A stretch of DNA of 64,000 nt from Epinephelus fuscoguttatus (lineage: Eukaryota; Chordata; Actinopteri; Perciformes; Serranidae). The notes beneath the pieces were generated by a model. It was not told the DNA's origin. It saw only the letters and a program-made list of their open reading frames with translations, and searched no databases. Below, one piece after another: positions 39,401 through 53,836 of the stretch. The stretch's first letter is position 1, and each line of letters begins with the position of its first letter. The stretch lies in contig NC_064758.1 of NCBI RefSeq assembly GCF_011397635.1, positions 15,491,013 through 15,555,012 on the forward strand, in the 5' to 3' direction. The position numbers and the translations under genes are program-made.

Positions 39401-41452
39401 AATCTGAACAATGTTTAACAACTACTGTTACAAACAGTGGTGAAATAACACTGGATATCTATAAAAGGAATACAAGCCTCACTGAGTTGAGATTTGCAAA
39501 GGAGAAATTATTATCAGTAGTAGTGGCAGTGGGTGGATGGTGATAGCCGGCCCTGAATTATGTCCCTACCAATTGTTTGCAAAGTAAAAAGAGCCATCAA
39601 AAGTCAGTAGAGATAACATGGCTCAAAAGAAGCCCATAACAGTGGTGGAGGAGGGTTTGTTATGCATCATATTTAATGAGAACATTACATGTTTTGCATG
39701 AAAATCTTAATCTGCAGAGTTAACTAGTAACTGTAACTGTGAGATAAATATAGCGAGGGTACACTATTTTCCACTGAAATGTGGTGGAGCAAAAATCTAG
39801 TAGGGTAAATGGACTTCTTCACATTCAACCACTGGTCCAGGGAGTATAGATCCTGGTATTTTCCTGTAAATTCTTACTGGAATCTGCTGCCTTTTGCCTT
39901 TCCCAGTAACCAGGGAAATTTAGTATATGTGTGCCTGTGTGTTCACATACTAATTATTTGCACTGAAACTAAGGCACATTGCCTGAACCCCATTAACACA
40001 ATGCAACTATCACGACTACATATTTAAGACCAACCTTAAAATGCCATTGTGGTAACATAACTAGATCAGCTGTTCTGCGGCAGATTGTCCCTTTACTTTC
40101 ACGCTAAAATGGCAGTTTAAAATCCAGCTGTGGAGAAAGTATTCTTTAGAATAGATGTGAATGAAGCACAGTGCAAAATATGTCATACAAGAGGCTTATA
40201 GGAGTAGTACAACATTTTGTGAGTTATGCTTGATCACTTTCTTGCTGAGAGTTATGTGATAAAAGTGACACCATTCTCATGTTTGCTCAGTATAGACCAC
40301 AACCTGGAGGGCAATTAGTTAAGCTTAATGATAATAGGGTCTTAAATATAAATCATTTAAGACTTTTTCAGCCTGTGAGTAACCCATTAAAAGAGAACAC
40401 ATCCTGGTATTTGGTGGTGCATACTGCTCAATCATGTGAGCAAATATTTGGTGTACTGTAGCCACACAGTCTGCCTCCCAGCAGCTAGAGTACCTTTTGC
40501 AGATCTGCGATGGCCTGCTTCAGATTCTTGGCCTGCTCAAATTTCTCTTGCCGCACCATGTCCTGCTTCTTTTGGTCCAGGAGTCGGATGATGTGGGCAA
40601 CTTCGGGGTCCTGGTACATGTCGAAGGCGAGGTCGTCCAACGGGGAGATGGACTCACATTTGCTGGGAGAAAGACAGGACACAAAAACAGCATATGAAAC
40701 ATTTAATTTTACACAACAACACTGTTCTGTCAGGTCTGAGGTTGTAACAGCTGTGAAACATGTTGGACACAGAAAACAGTGCAGACGATTTGGTGCCTAA
40801 ATTCATTTGAGGTAATGCGAGTGAAGAACACAAGTGTCATTATCAGTTAAATGGGCTCAGTATTGTGCAAATCTTGATCAAAGGAGAAAAACACTGACCG
40901 ACCCCCAAAGGAGTGAGACCCTGAGGTGAAACGTCCCTTGGGGGTTGATATATCAAAAAAAGAGATATTTCGAAATGTGTTTTCCTCTTTGCACGAACCA
41001 CCACCTGCATTGTCTTCAAATGCGAGTGACCTTGAATGCCTTATTGGTTTTCTTCCAGACTAAATGGCTTTGTTGAGCAGTGTTATTGTCACAAAACAAA
41101 GAAACCAGGGTTCAATGGCCTAGCCTCACCCCATGAAGGTCGTGTCCAAGGCGGCCTCCAGCTGGGTACTGTTGAGGTAATGTTCGATCAGCTGCTCTCT
41201 GCTTGGCTGGGGGTAAACAGATGGACAAATTACACACACGTGCGTATATACACTTGTATCACTGTGCTCGGGAAGACCTGATAATTGTTTTCTAATCCCA
41301 TTAGCTTTGAGGTGACTTTGAACTTAAACCCTGACCTTAACCTAAAACTAATCAAGACATTGCCCTTTCAAAAGTGACGACCAGCCAGAATAACCATAAC
41401 CAAAAACTCACGGGACCTTAAAATGGCAGCAATACAAGCACACTCATTCACT

Positions 41453-41515
<63 letters not shown>

Positions 41516-42939
41516 CCAAACCCAATCATTAATCAGCTCCAGGCTACTGCCATATATGGAGAATTGTAATCCACTGCGCACACTGCTGTCACCTGAAGTG
41601 TTAGGTGGCCAGTCATTATCAGAACAGGAAACACTGCCTACTAATGGCATCATTCTTGCAGTACTTCATGAACACAAAACCAGCATTTAATATGTTGAAG
41701 ATTAAACTTGCTGTTGGCCAATAATAAGTGAGAACAAGAACAATACAGTACACTTCACTGATCATACAGTATGTAGTTATTCTGCCTGATATGAAAAGAT
41801 ACAACATATTTCAAGAGGACAAAAGGCAGTGGAACATTTCCAAGAGGAAATAAAAAGCAGTGATGGAAAGTCCCTTGATTAAACTAGCCTACTTCATTGG
41901 CTAACTGTTAATGTCACATAATCTAGCATTTACACAGACTAGATTTGATGTTTTTGGACTGGCTCTAAGCACATTTAATGTCATGCCAAGGATCTAATTC
42001 TTAGAGGGCCAATGCACCCAAATTACAAAAAAACCCACTCCAATAAATTAGAGGTGAATGGACTACAGTATAAACAATGCACAGCATTGGAAAGTCATGT
42101 TTAAAAATTCAACAGCAACTTGGTATAGCTCATCTGAAAACAATATGGCAGCCAGCTCATAACTAATGATCTCATATTACAATGAAACGGTAAGCTTAAA
42201 TATGTTTCTGGAAAAAATTGAGGCCAGATATAGGCAATAAAGTCAGTTCCAGTATCTCATATTGGATCACCACTGCCTAGTTTTACCATTTGACTGGTAT
42301 TTGGTCCTGTTTTACTCATTGTGTCTGTGATGGCAGCAGGAGTACAAAAATCACACCACAAAATAAATGAACGTTTGAGTAAGCTCAAAATGTAAAAGTA
42401 ATGTCAAAATGAAGAATCTGATTGCACTTCATCAGCCTCGTTTAAAGCCTGGAGACTGGCATAACTGGAGAGCAACAGCATGGAAAGATTAAAAGGAAAA
42501 CTTTTACCAAAAAAAAAAACCTTCTGTTTACCATCAATCATCACACCTTCTCAATGCTGTGAGCACCAGGAACAAAATTCCATCCATCTACATTGCACCA
42601 GAATGAAGGCAGAGATCTCAAAGACAAATCTGTGTGGACAGATACCCCCTAGAGGTAAGTGAGAAGATATTTTTTTTCTTCATAATTTGGATGAACCGTC
42701 ACTTTTAAAGCGGTACATTTTTCCTGTATCCACACACAAACACACACAGTGTCCCTCCACCGGACAAACACAACTTCCACTCACAGAACAGATATAAGAG
42801 AACAAGATCTAGCCGACCCTCCAGGCAAGATCACTGCCGTGGTGGAGGTCCTCAGAGTCGGATTAGTGGAGCAACAATGCACAGCCTGTTCACTGGAATC
42901 TGTGTGAGAGTGTGTCCATGTCTTTCCATTTCTCTGTGT

Positions 42940-42979
<40 letters not shown>

Positions 42980-45900
42980 AGGTGCTCTCTCTCCTCCAGG
43001 ACCTGTCTGTCTGCAGGACTATCTGATTACATTGGCTAACTAAAGGCCTCCTGTGTGATTATATACTGTCCTCCTTTTGTGTCTCATTACTACATTCCTG
43101 ACACATATACACACACACACACCATTCAGGGAAACACGTGTGAATATAGATATGCTAATGTGGGGTCTTTGGATCAGTAAATACCAACAAATACCACATA
43201 AAATGACCACACAATAAATCTATTTTATGTTATGTCTATCATATCTATACAGGTCAGTCTAGTACACCAATAAGTACTGCTTCAAAACTTACAGGTAAGC
43301 TGAATCAACTCTCCTGCATGGTCTCAACAAATTTTAAGCTTCACATTATTCAGGGCAGTTGTACTAGATTTGCATGATATTGTGTTGGTATTATTTCTCT
43401 ATCCCCATTAGTATTTCTACTTTGTATTCTAACAAAAAAAGAAAAATATTCAACTTTGCACAGAGAAAAGAGCACGATAACAGGAAAAAACAGAACAAAT
43501 TAATTATTAAATTATTTAAATACAATATGTGACAAATACTTATTTCCCCTATTTTTTTTGTTAAAACTGTATCCTATTTAAACATGCCAAAAGTTCAATC
43601 TGTCAGTGCGTGACATGTCAGTGGATGAGGAAATGTCAATCAATCCTATTCTAAGTGACTGACGATGGAGCAATGTCGTTCAAAACCACAGCACAATAGC
43701 CCCACCTAATGATGTGGTGATGTAAGTTCAGTGATGGGTGACTGACAAGAGTGCCAACTTACAATTGTGTTAAAAGCATTGCCATCCAAAGAATCTCCCA
43801 GAACATTAATGGCGACCAAAGCAACCTGAAATCATAAACAAATGTTGGTGAAGTGGTTGAACAAAACTTCAAGAGAAAATCAAAAATCAGTGCATGTGAT
43901 AAATGGGTGTGTTGGGAGGCTAACAGTAGGACTATTTTATTGCGGTTAAAAGGATAAGGCTGGTGAAAAACTAAAAAGAAACAATTAATTTATCCTACTA
44001 ACAAGTACTTGCCATTTTTTCAGGTCTGCTCTAACTTATTTCTCTGTGCCATAGAACTCAATTGCTGTCCAAAAATCAGTGAGCCACACTGGGCAAGGTG
44101 TTTCTTCTTTATGATGAACATACACAACACAGTTTGTTTTAAATCAATCCCAGATACCCAGTCCTGCTGCTGTAAATACTGATTAAAGCACCAAATGTGT
44201 ACTATTCCACTGTTGAAAGAAGTACCAACAGTGTGTCAAAAACAACAGTGTCCTGCTGTTTTGGGAAATCTTTATTTTCATAGAAATTCAGCTATAAATT
44301 TAAGACATGTTTTCAAAGACTCAAACTTTCAGTGGGAACTAATGGAGCTTGGGAAGTACTGAGAGAGACTCACTGACACATTGTTGGTTTAAGTTTTTTC
44401 ATGGGATTTGCTGCTTATTTGCTGTAAGAAAAACACCAGCCCTATCCTTTGAGTAAAAAAAAAAAGAAAAAAAAGAAGAAATAAAATCATGACCTTGCTA
44501 CCACTTCATTTCAAAAACTATCACTTTAATGGAACCTAATTAGTTGGAGGTAATAGGCAACATCAAACAATACTGCTGCATGACTCACAAGCAATGTACA
44601 CCAACACATAAACCATGCCGTTCAGTTATGATGGGTCTTCTGCATCAGACAGAGGCAGTGAAACAGTAGTATAGGTACATGTTAACAGACTACCTGATTG
44701 TGGTGATTGTAATGGTTGACATGGTTCCTATGGAAGGTTATTCTCAGGTACGTCCCGACGGCGTCTACATGGACTGACTTCAACTCCCGAGCTTTGAAGC
44801 CTGTCTTCTCATTGTCCGACAAAGACACATACCTGTGGTGACAGTGCAGTATTGCTTTTCAGTTCAACTCATCTGCTGAGAGTAAATGCAATTCTACATT
44901 TGAATTCTGTGATGATACACTGCACAGATACTTTGTTTGTCCCTATGGAGTAATTCATACTTGATATTTAGTGGGGGAACAAGTCCAATTGTGTGCCAGT
45001 GGCATGAGCCTGTGGTGTGGGCAATGGTGTATGTGTTTTTCCTTTAGAGACGTCAAAAGCTATGGCCTGAAGACCAGAAACCATCAACATCCACCTTTTC
45101 ATATTTACCAGTAAGATATTATTGAACCCAGCTGATGGCTGCGTCATTGTAACCAATGGCTCTTGATTTGTATGGCAAAATACCATAACCTAGACAATAA
45201 AATGTCTTTTGGAGATCCAACATGACTATGCCATAGAGCTTTCCTGCCTCCTTCCAATTGTGGTTAGTTAACATCAAAACCAGATCACAAGAACAAAGCC
45301 AAGAGTCTAAAGAGCACCATCACCAGGTGCCCAAACAAGACAGTCCCCACCAGAAAAAGCCAGCAGACAGCACTAATCATTTAATCACTTGAGCACTAAA
45401 AAATGACATATGTTTGTGTATGCTGCATCATTCCAATATCCTTAACCATCTTGTATGTATCTAATGTGCAGCACTGGTAAAAAAAAAAAACACAAAAGCG
45501 TGCAAGTCAAAATTGGGCGTGGCCGAGTTTGCATTCTCACCCGAGTCTGCGAAGCTGGCCAGGGATCCCTGAGGTGCTGGTTTCAGGGAGGGTGTCTCCA
45601 ATGTGGAACTCCACCTTGGCTGGGATCAGGTACTGGTGGGCCAGCAGTTGCAGTTTCCTCACCCTGCTTCTCTCCACCAGCTGGAGGGTGATGTGCTGAG
45701 GGTAGGCGCACAGCCTGCGAAATATTTGGTTCACATAATGTTGAGTTTCTTTAAGAGTTTAGAACAAATTAACAAAAAGCTGCCTGGGTTTTGTTACTTT
45801 ATCAGCTTAGGAAGACATGAAGTTGCATAGATGAATATGACATGTTTTAAGTGCCGTATTAATATACCTGCTGGATCTCCAGCCATTGACTGTGGGTGCA

Positions 45901-45980
45901 TGGACCATGAGCTCCTTGGCACTGAAGTTGTCCTCATGACTTGAAGAGTTAACCACAATGAATCCTATCTTCCTGGGCAT
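10604..45980 (-). CDS. cep104: Centrosomal protein of 104 kDa, complete 21-coding-exon gene
   Basis: CEP104 binds tubulin and the plus-end protein EB1, works at centrioles and ciliary tips, and is a Joubert-syndrome gene in humans. Exons read by hand: 45868-45980, 45541-45714, 44694-44832, 43763-43825, 41130-41206, 40494-40662, 37266-37460, 36904-37131, 35916-36131, 34468-34635, 33490-33663, 26915-27091, 22727-22927, 21573-21668, 21204-21276, 20205-20277, 19441-19549, 19168-19306, 16561-16628, 13158-13245, 10604-10734. They sum to 2,871 bases and close in one frame to 956 aa (human about 925). Order: N-terminal beta-sandwich domain (about 1-160), coiled coils (about 190-300), Pro/Ser-rich linker (about 300-455), TOG domain (about 459-700), four Cys/His zinc modules (781-896), and a C-terminal SRIP EB1-binding motif (939-942). 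All introns are GT-AG except the one after 22727. The donor of the 37266 exon is uncertain. Confidence 0.93.
10735..13157 (-). other. CEP104 intron 21
   Basis: 2.4 kb intron. A short CA/TG tract abuts the exon 22 acceptor (10738-10763). Otherwise no gene, RNA or clear repeat seen; short ORFs are not supported. Confidence 0.5.
13246..16560 (-). other. CEP104 intron 20, possible dispersed repeat at 14,050-15,000
   Basis: No coding content. The part around 14,050-15,000 ('gtcactgtaggcaacattcagag', 'gaggactgagaagcggggaccc', 'tggtgtccaccatg') reads like a mid-repetitive fish element that I remember only loosely; the family is not assigned. Confidence 0.35.
16629..19167 (-). other. CEP104 intron 19, nothing recognised
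   Basis: No gene or RNA seen. The 17,880-18,320 part ('gaggcgacagtgagtcactgtag', 'aacaagcgctacatccgc') may be an old dispersed repeat, but I cannot support a family. Confidence 0.3.
19664..19960 (+). mobile_element. hAT-like transposon end (fragment)
   Basis: Starts 'taggggtgtaacaatacac' and continues with 'gttcggtacgaggctttcggttcagtac'. The TAGGGGTGTAAC start followed by repeated TTCGGT/GGTAC motifs is typical of abundant fish hAT-type non-autonomous elements. The opposite terminus was not found, so it is probably truncated. It lies in CEP104 intron 17. Confidence 0.5.
23062..23962 (+). mobile_element. Non-autonomous hAT element with BED-finger remnant
   Basis: The left end reads TAGGGCTGCCCACTAAT and the right end, on the opposite strand, TATGGCTCCCCTGACTAA: related terminal inverted repeats. 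Flanks are actgcaag (23054-23061) and actgcaaa (23963-23970), a 7-of-8 match that fits a hAT 8-bp target duplication. Subterminal 'gtcgactaat' type motifs are present. Inside, 23662-23722 (+) reads NNMWDHFEKVKDEPKVICKLC, a BED zinc-finger start ending at a GT donor. That looks like the first coding exon of a hAT transposase with everything after it lost. Confidence 0.75.
23652..23722 (+). pseudogene. hAT transposase BED zinc-finger exon remnant
   Basis: Short open segment WDHFEKVKDEPKVICKLC with the W-x2-F and C-x2-C spacing of BED fingers found at the N-terminus of hAT transposases. It is bounded on the right by a splice donor-like 'aggtaac'. The His ligands and catalytic domain are absent from the element. 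Confidence 0.65.
23963..26914 (-). other. Remainder of CEP104 intron 13, nothing recognised
   Basis: No exon, RNA gene or recognised repeat seen. The 114-aa open frame at 25939-26283 has no domain, no splice support on that strand and no codon pattern that I would trust. Confidence 0.5.
27402..27441. repeat. (CA)n microsatellite
   Basis: About 19 uninterrupted CA units in CEP104 intron 12. A second, interrupted CA/CT tract lies at 27604-27651. Confidence 0.95.
28158..28186. repeat. (CAA)n microsatellite
   Basis: About nine CAA units in CEP104 intron 12. Confidence 0.9.
28998..30384 (+). pseudogene. DIRS gag-like ORF, broken
   Basis: Starts MMSTVPKKAKKKSAH and has a Cys-rich N-terminus (CPQGCGF, CPVC, CDCC) that could bind nucleic acid. 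The frame runs to a TGA at 29391-29393 and resumes in the same frame from 29418 (MSASYSKDD) to 29747. The homologous C-terminal part (GQLDKIYRAQAG through RELRITTDYILRSARF to a Pro/Ser/Lys-rich end) is in another frame up to 30384. So at least one stop and one frameshift interrupt it. Function is inferred from position before RT, not from a strong gag motif. Confidence 0.7.
30399..31876 (+). pseudogene. DIRS reverse transcriptase
   Basis: One open frame holds all the core RT blocks: FIVPKKGGALRPILDLR, SIDLNDAYYQVAIHPD, LPFGLSLAPRTFTK, and TYLDDWAL with the catalytic YLDD at 31398-31409, then the thumb-like FLGLEI region. The N-terminal 200 or so residues are low-homology and may not be translated. 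After GSPIGRV, near 31868, the sequence jumps from the RT connection into the region that normally follows RNase H, so the RNase H core is deleted. Confidence 0.85.
31877..32296 (+). pseudogene. DIRS pol segment downstream of RNase H
   Basis: Open in a different frame from the RT. It contains AEVDLFASKENAHCPLFFS, GVDALAHPWP and LLYAFPP, the conserved block lying between RNase H and the recombinase in DIRS-like pol proteins. The frame change relative to RT coincides with the RNase H deletion. Confidence 0.75.
32295..32787 (+). pseudogene. DIRS tyrosine recombinase, catalytic core deleted
   Basis: The N-terminal SAM-like DNA-binding domain is present (SARGLYAYKWRAFEVWC, LSFSTIKVYLAAISACHIG, FLKGLRR). 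It is followed directly, near 32635-32655, by the extreme C-terminus (DICAVASWASPHTFARFYRLDV) carrying the presumed nucleophile Tyr. The stretch between, which should carry the Arg, His-x2-Arg residues, is missing with the frame kept. The enzyme cannot be active. Confidence 0.8.
33664..34467 (-). other. CEP104 intron 11, nothing recognised
   Basis: No exon, RNA gene or clear repeat seen on either strand. Confidence 0.5.
34636..35915 (-). other. CEP104 intron 10, nothing recognised
   Basis: No coding or repeat feature that I can support. Confidence 0.5.
38550..38600. repeat. Perfect 23-bp inverted repeat (hairpin) with CRE-like centre
   Basis: Left arm 38550-38572 and right arm 38578-38600 are perfect reverse complements, separated by five bases (cgtca). 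The centre contains the palindrome TGACGTCA at 38570-38577, a consensus CRE/ATF site. It lies in CEP104 intron 7, about 1.2 kb below exon 8 on the transcribed strand. It may be a dimerised transposon terminus. Confidence 0.9.
38601..40493 (-). other. Remainder of CEP104 intron 7, nothing recognised
   Basis: No exon or RNA gene. Parts near 37,800-38,500 look mid-repetitive, but no family can be supported. Confidence 0.4.
41453..41515. repeat. (CA)n microsatellite
   Basis: About 30 uninterrupted CA units in CEP104 intron 5. Confidence 0.95.
41516..43762 (-). other. CEP104 intron 5, (TG)n at 42942-42977
   Basis: Apart from two microsatellites (41453-41515 and 42942-42977), no gene, RNA or named repeat was seen. 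Confidence 0.5.
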
Positions 45981-45994
45981 CCCTCTGATGGACA
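43763..45994 (-). other. cep104: CEP104 exons 2-5: translation start and N-terminal domain
   Basis: Exon 2 begins after a cacag acceptor at 45995-45996. The ATG at 45978-45980 (MPRKIGF) fits the conserved vertebrate start; the preceding in-frame codons lie partly in 5'UTR. The next exons encode the strongly conserved KLQLLAHQY, FKARELKSV and HVNHYNHHNQ stretches of the N-terminal beta-sandwich domain, ending in VALVAIN at 43763-43825. Confidence 0.9.
43948..44450. mobile_element. MITE with 17-bp terminal inverted repeats
   Basis: Left terminus AAAGGATAAGGCTGGTG at 43948 and, in inverse orientation, AAAGGATAGGGCTGGTG ending at 44450: 16 of 17 bases match. The 503-bp element has no coding capacity. 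A very similar element is common in percomorph fish as I remember it. It occupies most of CEP104 intron 4. Confidence 0.8.
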
Positions 45995-46020
45995 CTGTGA
46001 CAACACAAATAAGAATTCTG

Positions 46021-46392
46021 AACGAGTGGTGGTGCAGTGGTTAGCATTGTAGCCTCACAACAAGAGGGTTCCTCGTTTGAACCCCAGTGTTGGGGAGCCC
46101 TTCTATGCAGAGTTTGCATGTTCTTCCTGTGTCAGCATGGGTTTTCTCCAGGTACTCCATCTTCCTCCCACCATCCAAAGACATGCAGGTTAGGGTTAAC
46201 TGGTGACTCTGCCATAGGTGTGAATGTGAGTGTGAATGATTGTCTGTCTCTATGTGTCAGCCCTGTGATAGTCTGATGGCCTGTCCAGGGTGTACCCTGC
46301 CTCTCGCCCAATGTCAGCTGGGATAGGCTTAAGCCCCCCTATAATCCCCAACAGGATAAGCGGTTATGGAAAATGAATGAATGAATGAATAC
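46021..46392 (+). repeat. tRNA-derived SINE-like element, diverged copy 4
   Basis: Same family as at 1948-2990: 'gtggtggtgcagtggttagc' box A region, 'ctcgtttgaacccc' box B region, 'tcccaccatccaaagacatg', 'gtcagctgggataggct', and a GAAT tail at 46374-46391. More diverged than the tandem copies. It lies in CEP104 intron 1. Confidence 0.75.
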
Positions 46393-46399
46393 TCTAAAG

Positions 46400-47550
46400 G
46401 CCTGGAATTTGTGTTTACGGGCATCTGCATCTTCCATTACACTGACATAACGCCTGGAGCTGCTCTAATGACATTAAGTGACAAATTAATTGTGGGCCTC
46501 TATATTGCAAGTTCTACATCTACATCAAGAATCTACATCTTCATTATTTCTGGGTATCAGACCTATTTTTTTGGTACCAACTGAAATATATCAATACTCT
46601 TGAGGACTGAAACGTGGTCTGGTCAAATGCTCAGTCCAGTTTACTAACAGTAATTCTTCTGACTCTGATCAGACAGCCACAGGTTGGACATCATTTTATT
46701 TATGTGATGTTCTTGTGTTGAGCTTGTGTTCAACATTTGAGAACTTGCCTCCTTTTCTGAATTAGGAAAATGGTTATGTAGAAACAAATGTGTACACTAA
46801 TCAAGGTATGGTAATGAAGAAGTACAGTTTATGTATCAGTAACCAAACTCAGGTATTGTATCAGCACTAGTACTGACACATTTACCCAGCCATGTTTTAA
46901 GAACATTCTTAAGGACTCTTATATCTAAACCACTAACAACAAGAGGCAAATCAAATATTTAATGTGTCAGTGGGTACACAGCAATGACTTATTTTAAGAC
47001 AGAATGGAACAGAAACAATATATTTATTAAAGTTCATGACTTTGACAATGAAACAAGATAGTAACAAACTTTGGAAGCAATGCTAAATTGTACTTTTTCC
47101 ATCATGTATGTGTACTGAAAGCATCATGTCAGTAACGTTAGCTGTAAGCATGCCGAATGCAAGAGGCTTAAAGATTTGTTAAAGAGTTTATATATGTGTC
47201 ACAAAATAAATGAACTATTAAACAGCCAGGTTACTGCATTAAGTTGTGCGTATGGTTCTCGTTAAGTAAAATAAATATCCTGAACACGGCTTATACAATC
47301 CCTTCAGGTAGGACAGAGAAGCCCTTTTTACAGCCTTGGACATGTTGGGCGGGGGGCATTAACTGTAGCTAACTGTTAACTACTCAATCAGCCAGCATAG
47401 CTAGTCTCACAGTACCTGTACTCTAAAGGTATTTTAGCCAACTAATATCCGATAAATGTCCTGACAACTGTCATTTATTATGTCCAACACTTTGTTGGTA
47501 TATATTTTAGAGTACATATAAGTTTTCCTGCGTGTATTTCAAAGGTATCT
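46400..47550 (-). other. CEP104 intron 1, nothing else recognised
   Basis: No exon, RNA gene or repeat supported. Confidence 0.5.
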
Positions 47551-47553
47551 TAC

Positions 47554-47640
47554 CACGAACATCACCGTAATGTTGACAGCTCGTAGTCCCATTTCATCTC
47601 CATAACCACCACCGACAACAACCAGCGCGTGCATGCGCAA
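47554..47640 (-). other. cep104: CEP104 5' non-coding exon 1 (3' end defined, 5' end approximate)
   Basis: A strong donor GTAAGATACC on the minus strand ends an exon at 47554, and the exon 2 acceptor lies at 45995-45996. No ATG in frame is needed here. The transcription start is not visible; the upper coordinate is an estimate. Confidence 0.55.
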
Positions 47641-48147
47641 TGGGTAGTGTGTCATCATTCGCTACGGATTGTCGTTAATGTAGTTTTATACGCGTGCAAG
47701 CATTTTTGATATAAATCGTTATTTGTTACAGGCAGCTTTGCCGAGGCCCACCTGTGATTGTTTAATATTTCTGCCTACACCTGACAACTGTTGTATCGAT
47801 AAGCATTCAAAATATATATTTAAAGCGGTTTTAAAACTTCTTCCTTGTCCTGGGCGAGGAAACTCGGGTGGAGAGTGCCTGTTACTACAGGAAGTTAAAG
47901 ATTAACTCTTCAAAATAAAGGCGTCGCGTCTAGCGGTTACTTCGTAAACTTGTAAGTAGTTCGCAAATCTAACACTAGTTATTTAAATATTTCACAAAAA
48001 AATAAAAATTTTAATTGCACAGGTAGACACGTACATTTATCATTCACAAACCTATATATTACAAGCATAGTCATTTATTTTGAAATATTCAAACGGATGT
48101 CGTGTACTTTAGCGCTCCGACTGTCTTGACAACTGGTGCCTAACAGT
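47600..48147. promoter_or_regulatory. Probable shared bidirectional promoter of CEP104 and LRRC47
   Basis: Only about 0.55 kb separates the CEP104 first exon (-) from the LRRC47 start codon (+). The segment has local CpGs (gcgcgtgcatgcgc near 47625-47639), where 'tgcatgcgcaa' is a near match to the NRF1 site. No TATA box is obvious on either side, as usual for housekeeping bidirectional promoters. Confidence 0.55.
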
Positions 48148-52695
<4,548 letters not shown>

Positions 52696-53798
52696 TTATG
52701 ATGTGGATAACCTCTGATGTTTACACTCATTCACACGCTATATGAAGTAATTATAACACATTAACATTGTGGGACATGAAGGCTAAGGTTTGACACAGTG
52801 CAACAACATTACATCCTTCTACTTCAGGGAGTGCAGGAAAGCTGATCCTCCTGGATTTCTTGTCAATGAAGTGTTGCCTTTGACGAATGTTAACATTTCT
52901 GATTAATGTACAGCTTTTTTGAACCACATGTAGTAATATGTTAATAAATCCTTTTGTAGCTTCCTGACAACATGATCAGCATGACAAACTGTGTCCAAAT
53001 ATCCTTATTTTTGTATTATTTACAAACTGAAGACAAGTTGTCTGCAGGTAAAATGAATTTTGTTCAACTTACATTTTAATTTGGACTGGTTACTTGTGGT
53101 ATTGGAAGATTTGTATGACGATCAACTTAAAACATTGGCATTTTCCCTTTAAGCAAGAACAACTAATGTCTGACTTGGACTTAATAAAAATATTCTCCTG
53201 TTTTTATTCATTTTATTTCATATGCCACACACAGAGTTTGCTGTTTAGCTTGAGTGTCTGTAGGCTTGCATTTTTTTGTTGTTCAGCCAGTGTAACTAGA
53301 GCTGCTAATGCTCACTACCAAACTACGTATGTGGGGACATAAATTGCGTCACTTCCTGGGTGCAGGGACTTTAAGGTTCTGTGTGTGTGATTTTGGAGTG
53401 GGCAGATGATTTTGCGTGACAGAAGGTGCAACATGCTCTCACACACAGTTACTCCGAACAATCAGGCTGGTTCAGATTCAGACAGGAGCAGAAGGTCAAG
53501 ACCACAAGTACTCGACTTGCTTTGCCTGGGGCCAGTTTTTGGAATTACAACTTATGGGTCCATCAAGTGATGCCCTCCGGCCCAAAAGACTTTTTCCCCA
53601 TAAATTTAAATTGTGAAAGAGACATCTGAAAATTAGCGGATTTATTTCAACTTGTATGTACCTTGTAAGCTGTATGGGCCAAACTATTCCATATTAATAC
53701 TCTGGTATATTTCTGTATCCGGAGTAGGATTCTGCAGTTATGTTTGACATTTCTTTAGCCAATGAACAAACCGACAAATGTATTCAATCAAATGCATG

Positions 53799-53804
53799 TT
53801 TATT
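53799..53804 (-). promoter_or_regulatory. Poly(A) signal of the rhamnose-binding lectin gene
   Basis: AATAAA on the minus strand, 33 bases beyond the stop codon at 53837-53839. The 3'UTR is therefore very short. Confidence 0.75.
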
Positions 53805-53836
53805 GTGATATGAGTGAATTTCCAGTATGTTAATGA

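Larger units (their letters stand above)
37266..41206 (-). other. cep104: CEP104 exons 6-8: coiled-coil region
   Basis: Exon 6 (41130-41206) carries SREQLIEHYL. Exon 7 (40494-40662) carries ISPLDDLAFDMYQDPEV and the first helical heptads through KQAIADLQK. Exon 8 (from 37460) continues with VGERLARYDVEKRCAIEKEDYDLAKKK. The end of exon 8 is ambiguous: a phase-0 donor GTGTAG after 37266, or GTCAGC about 40 bases earlier. Both keep the frame; a transcript is needed to choose. Confidence 0.85.

Noticed and set aside
41453-41515. CRISPR-like short repeats
   Set aside because: Simple CA dinucleotide microsatellite in a vertebrate intron; no spacers.
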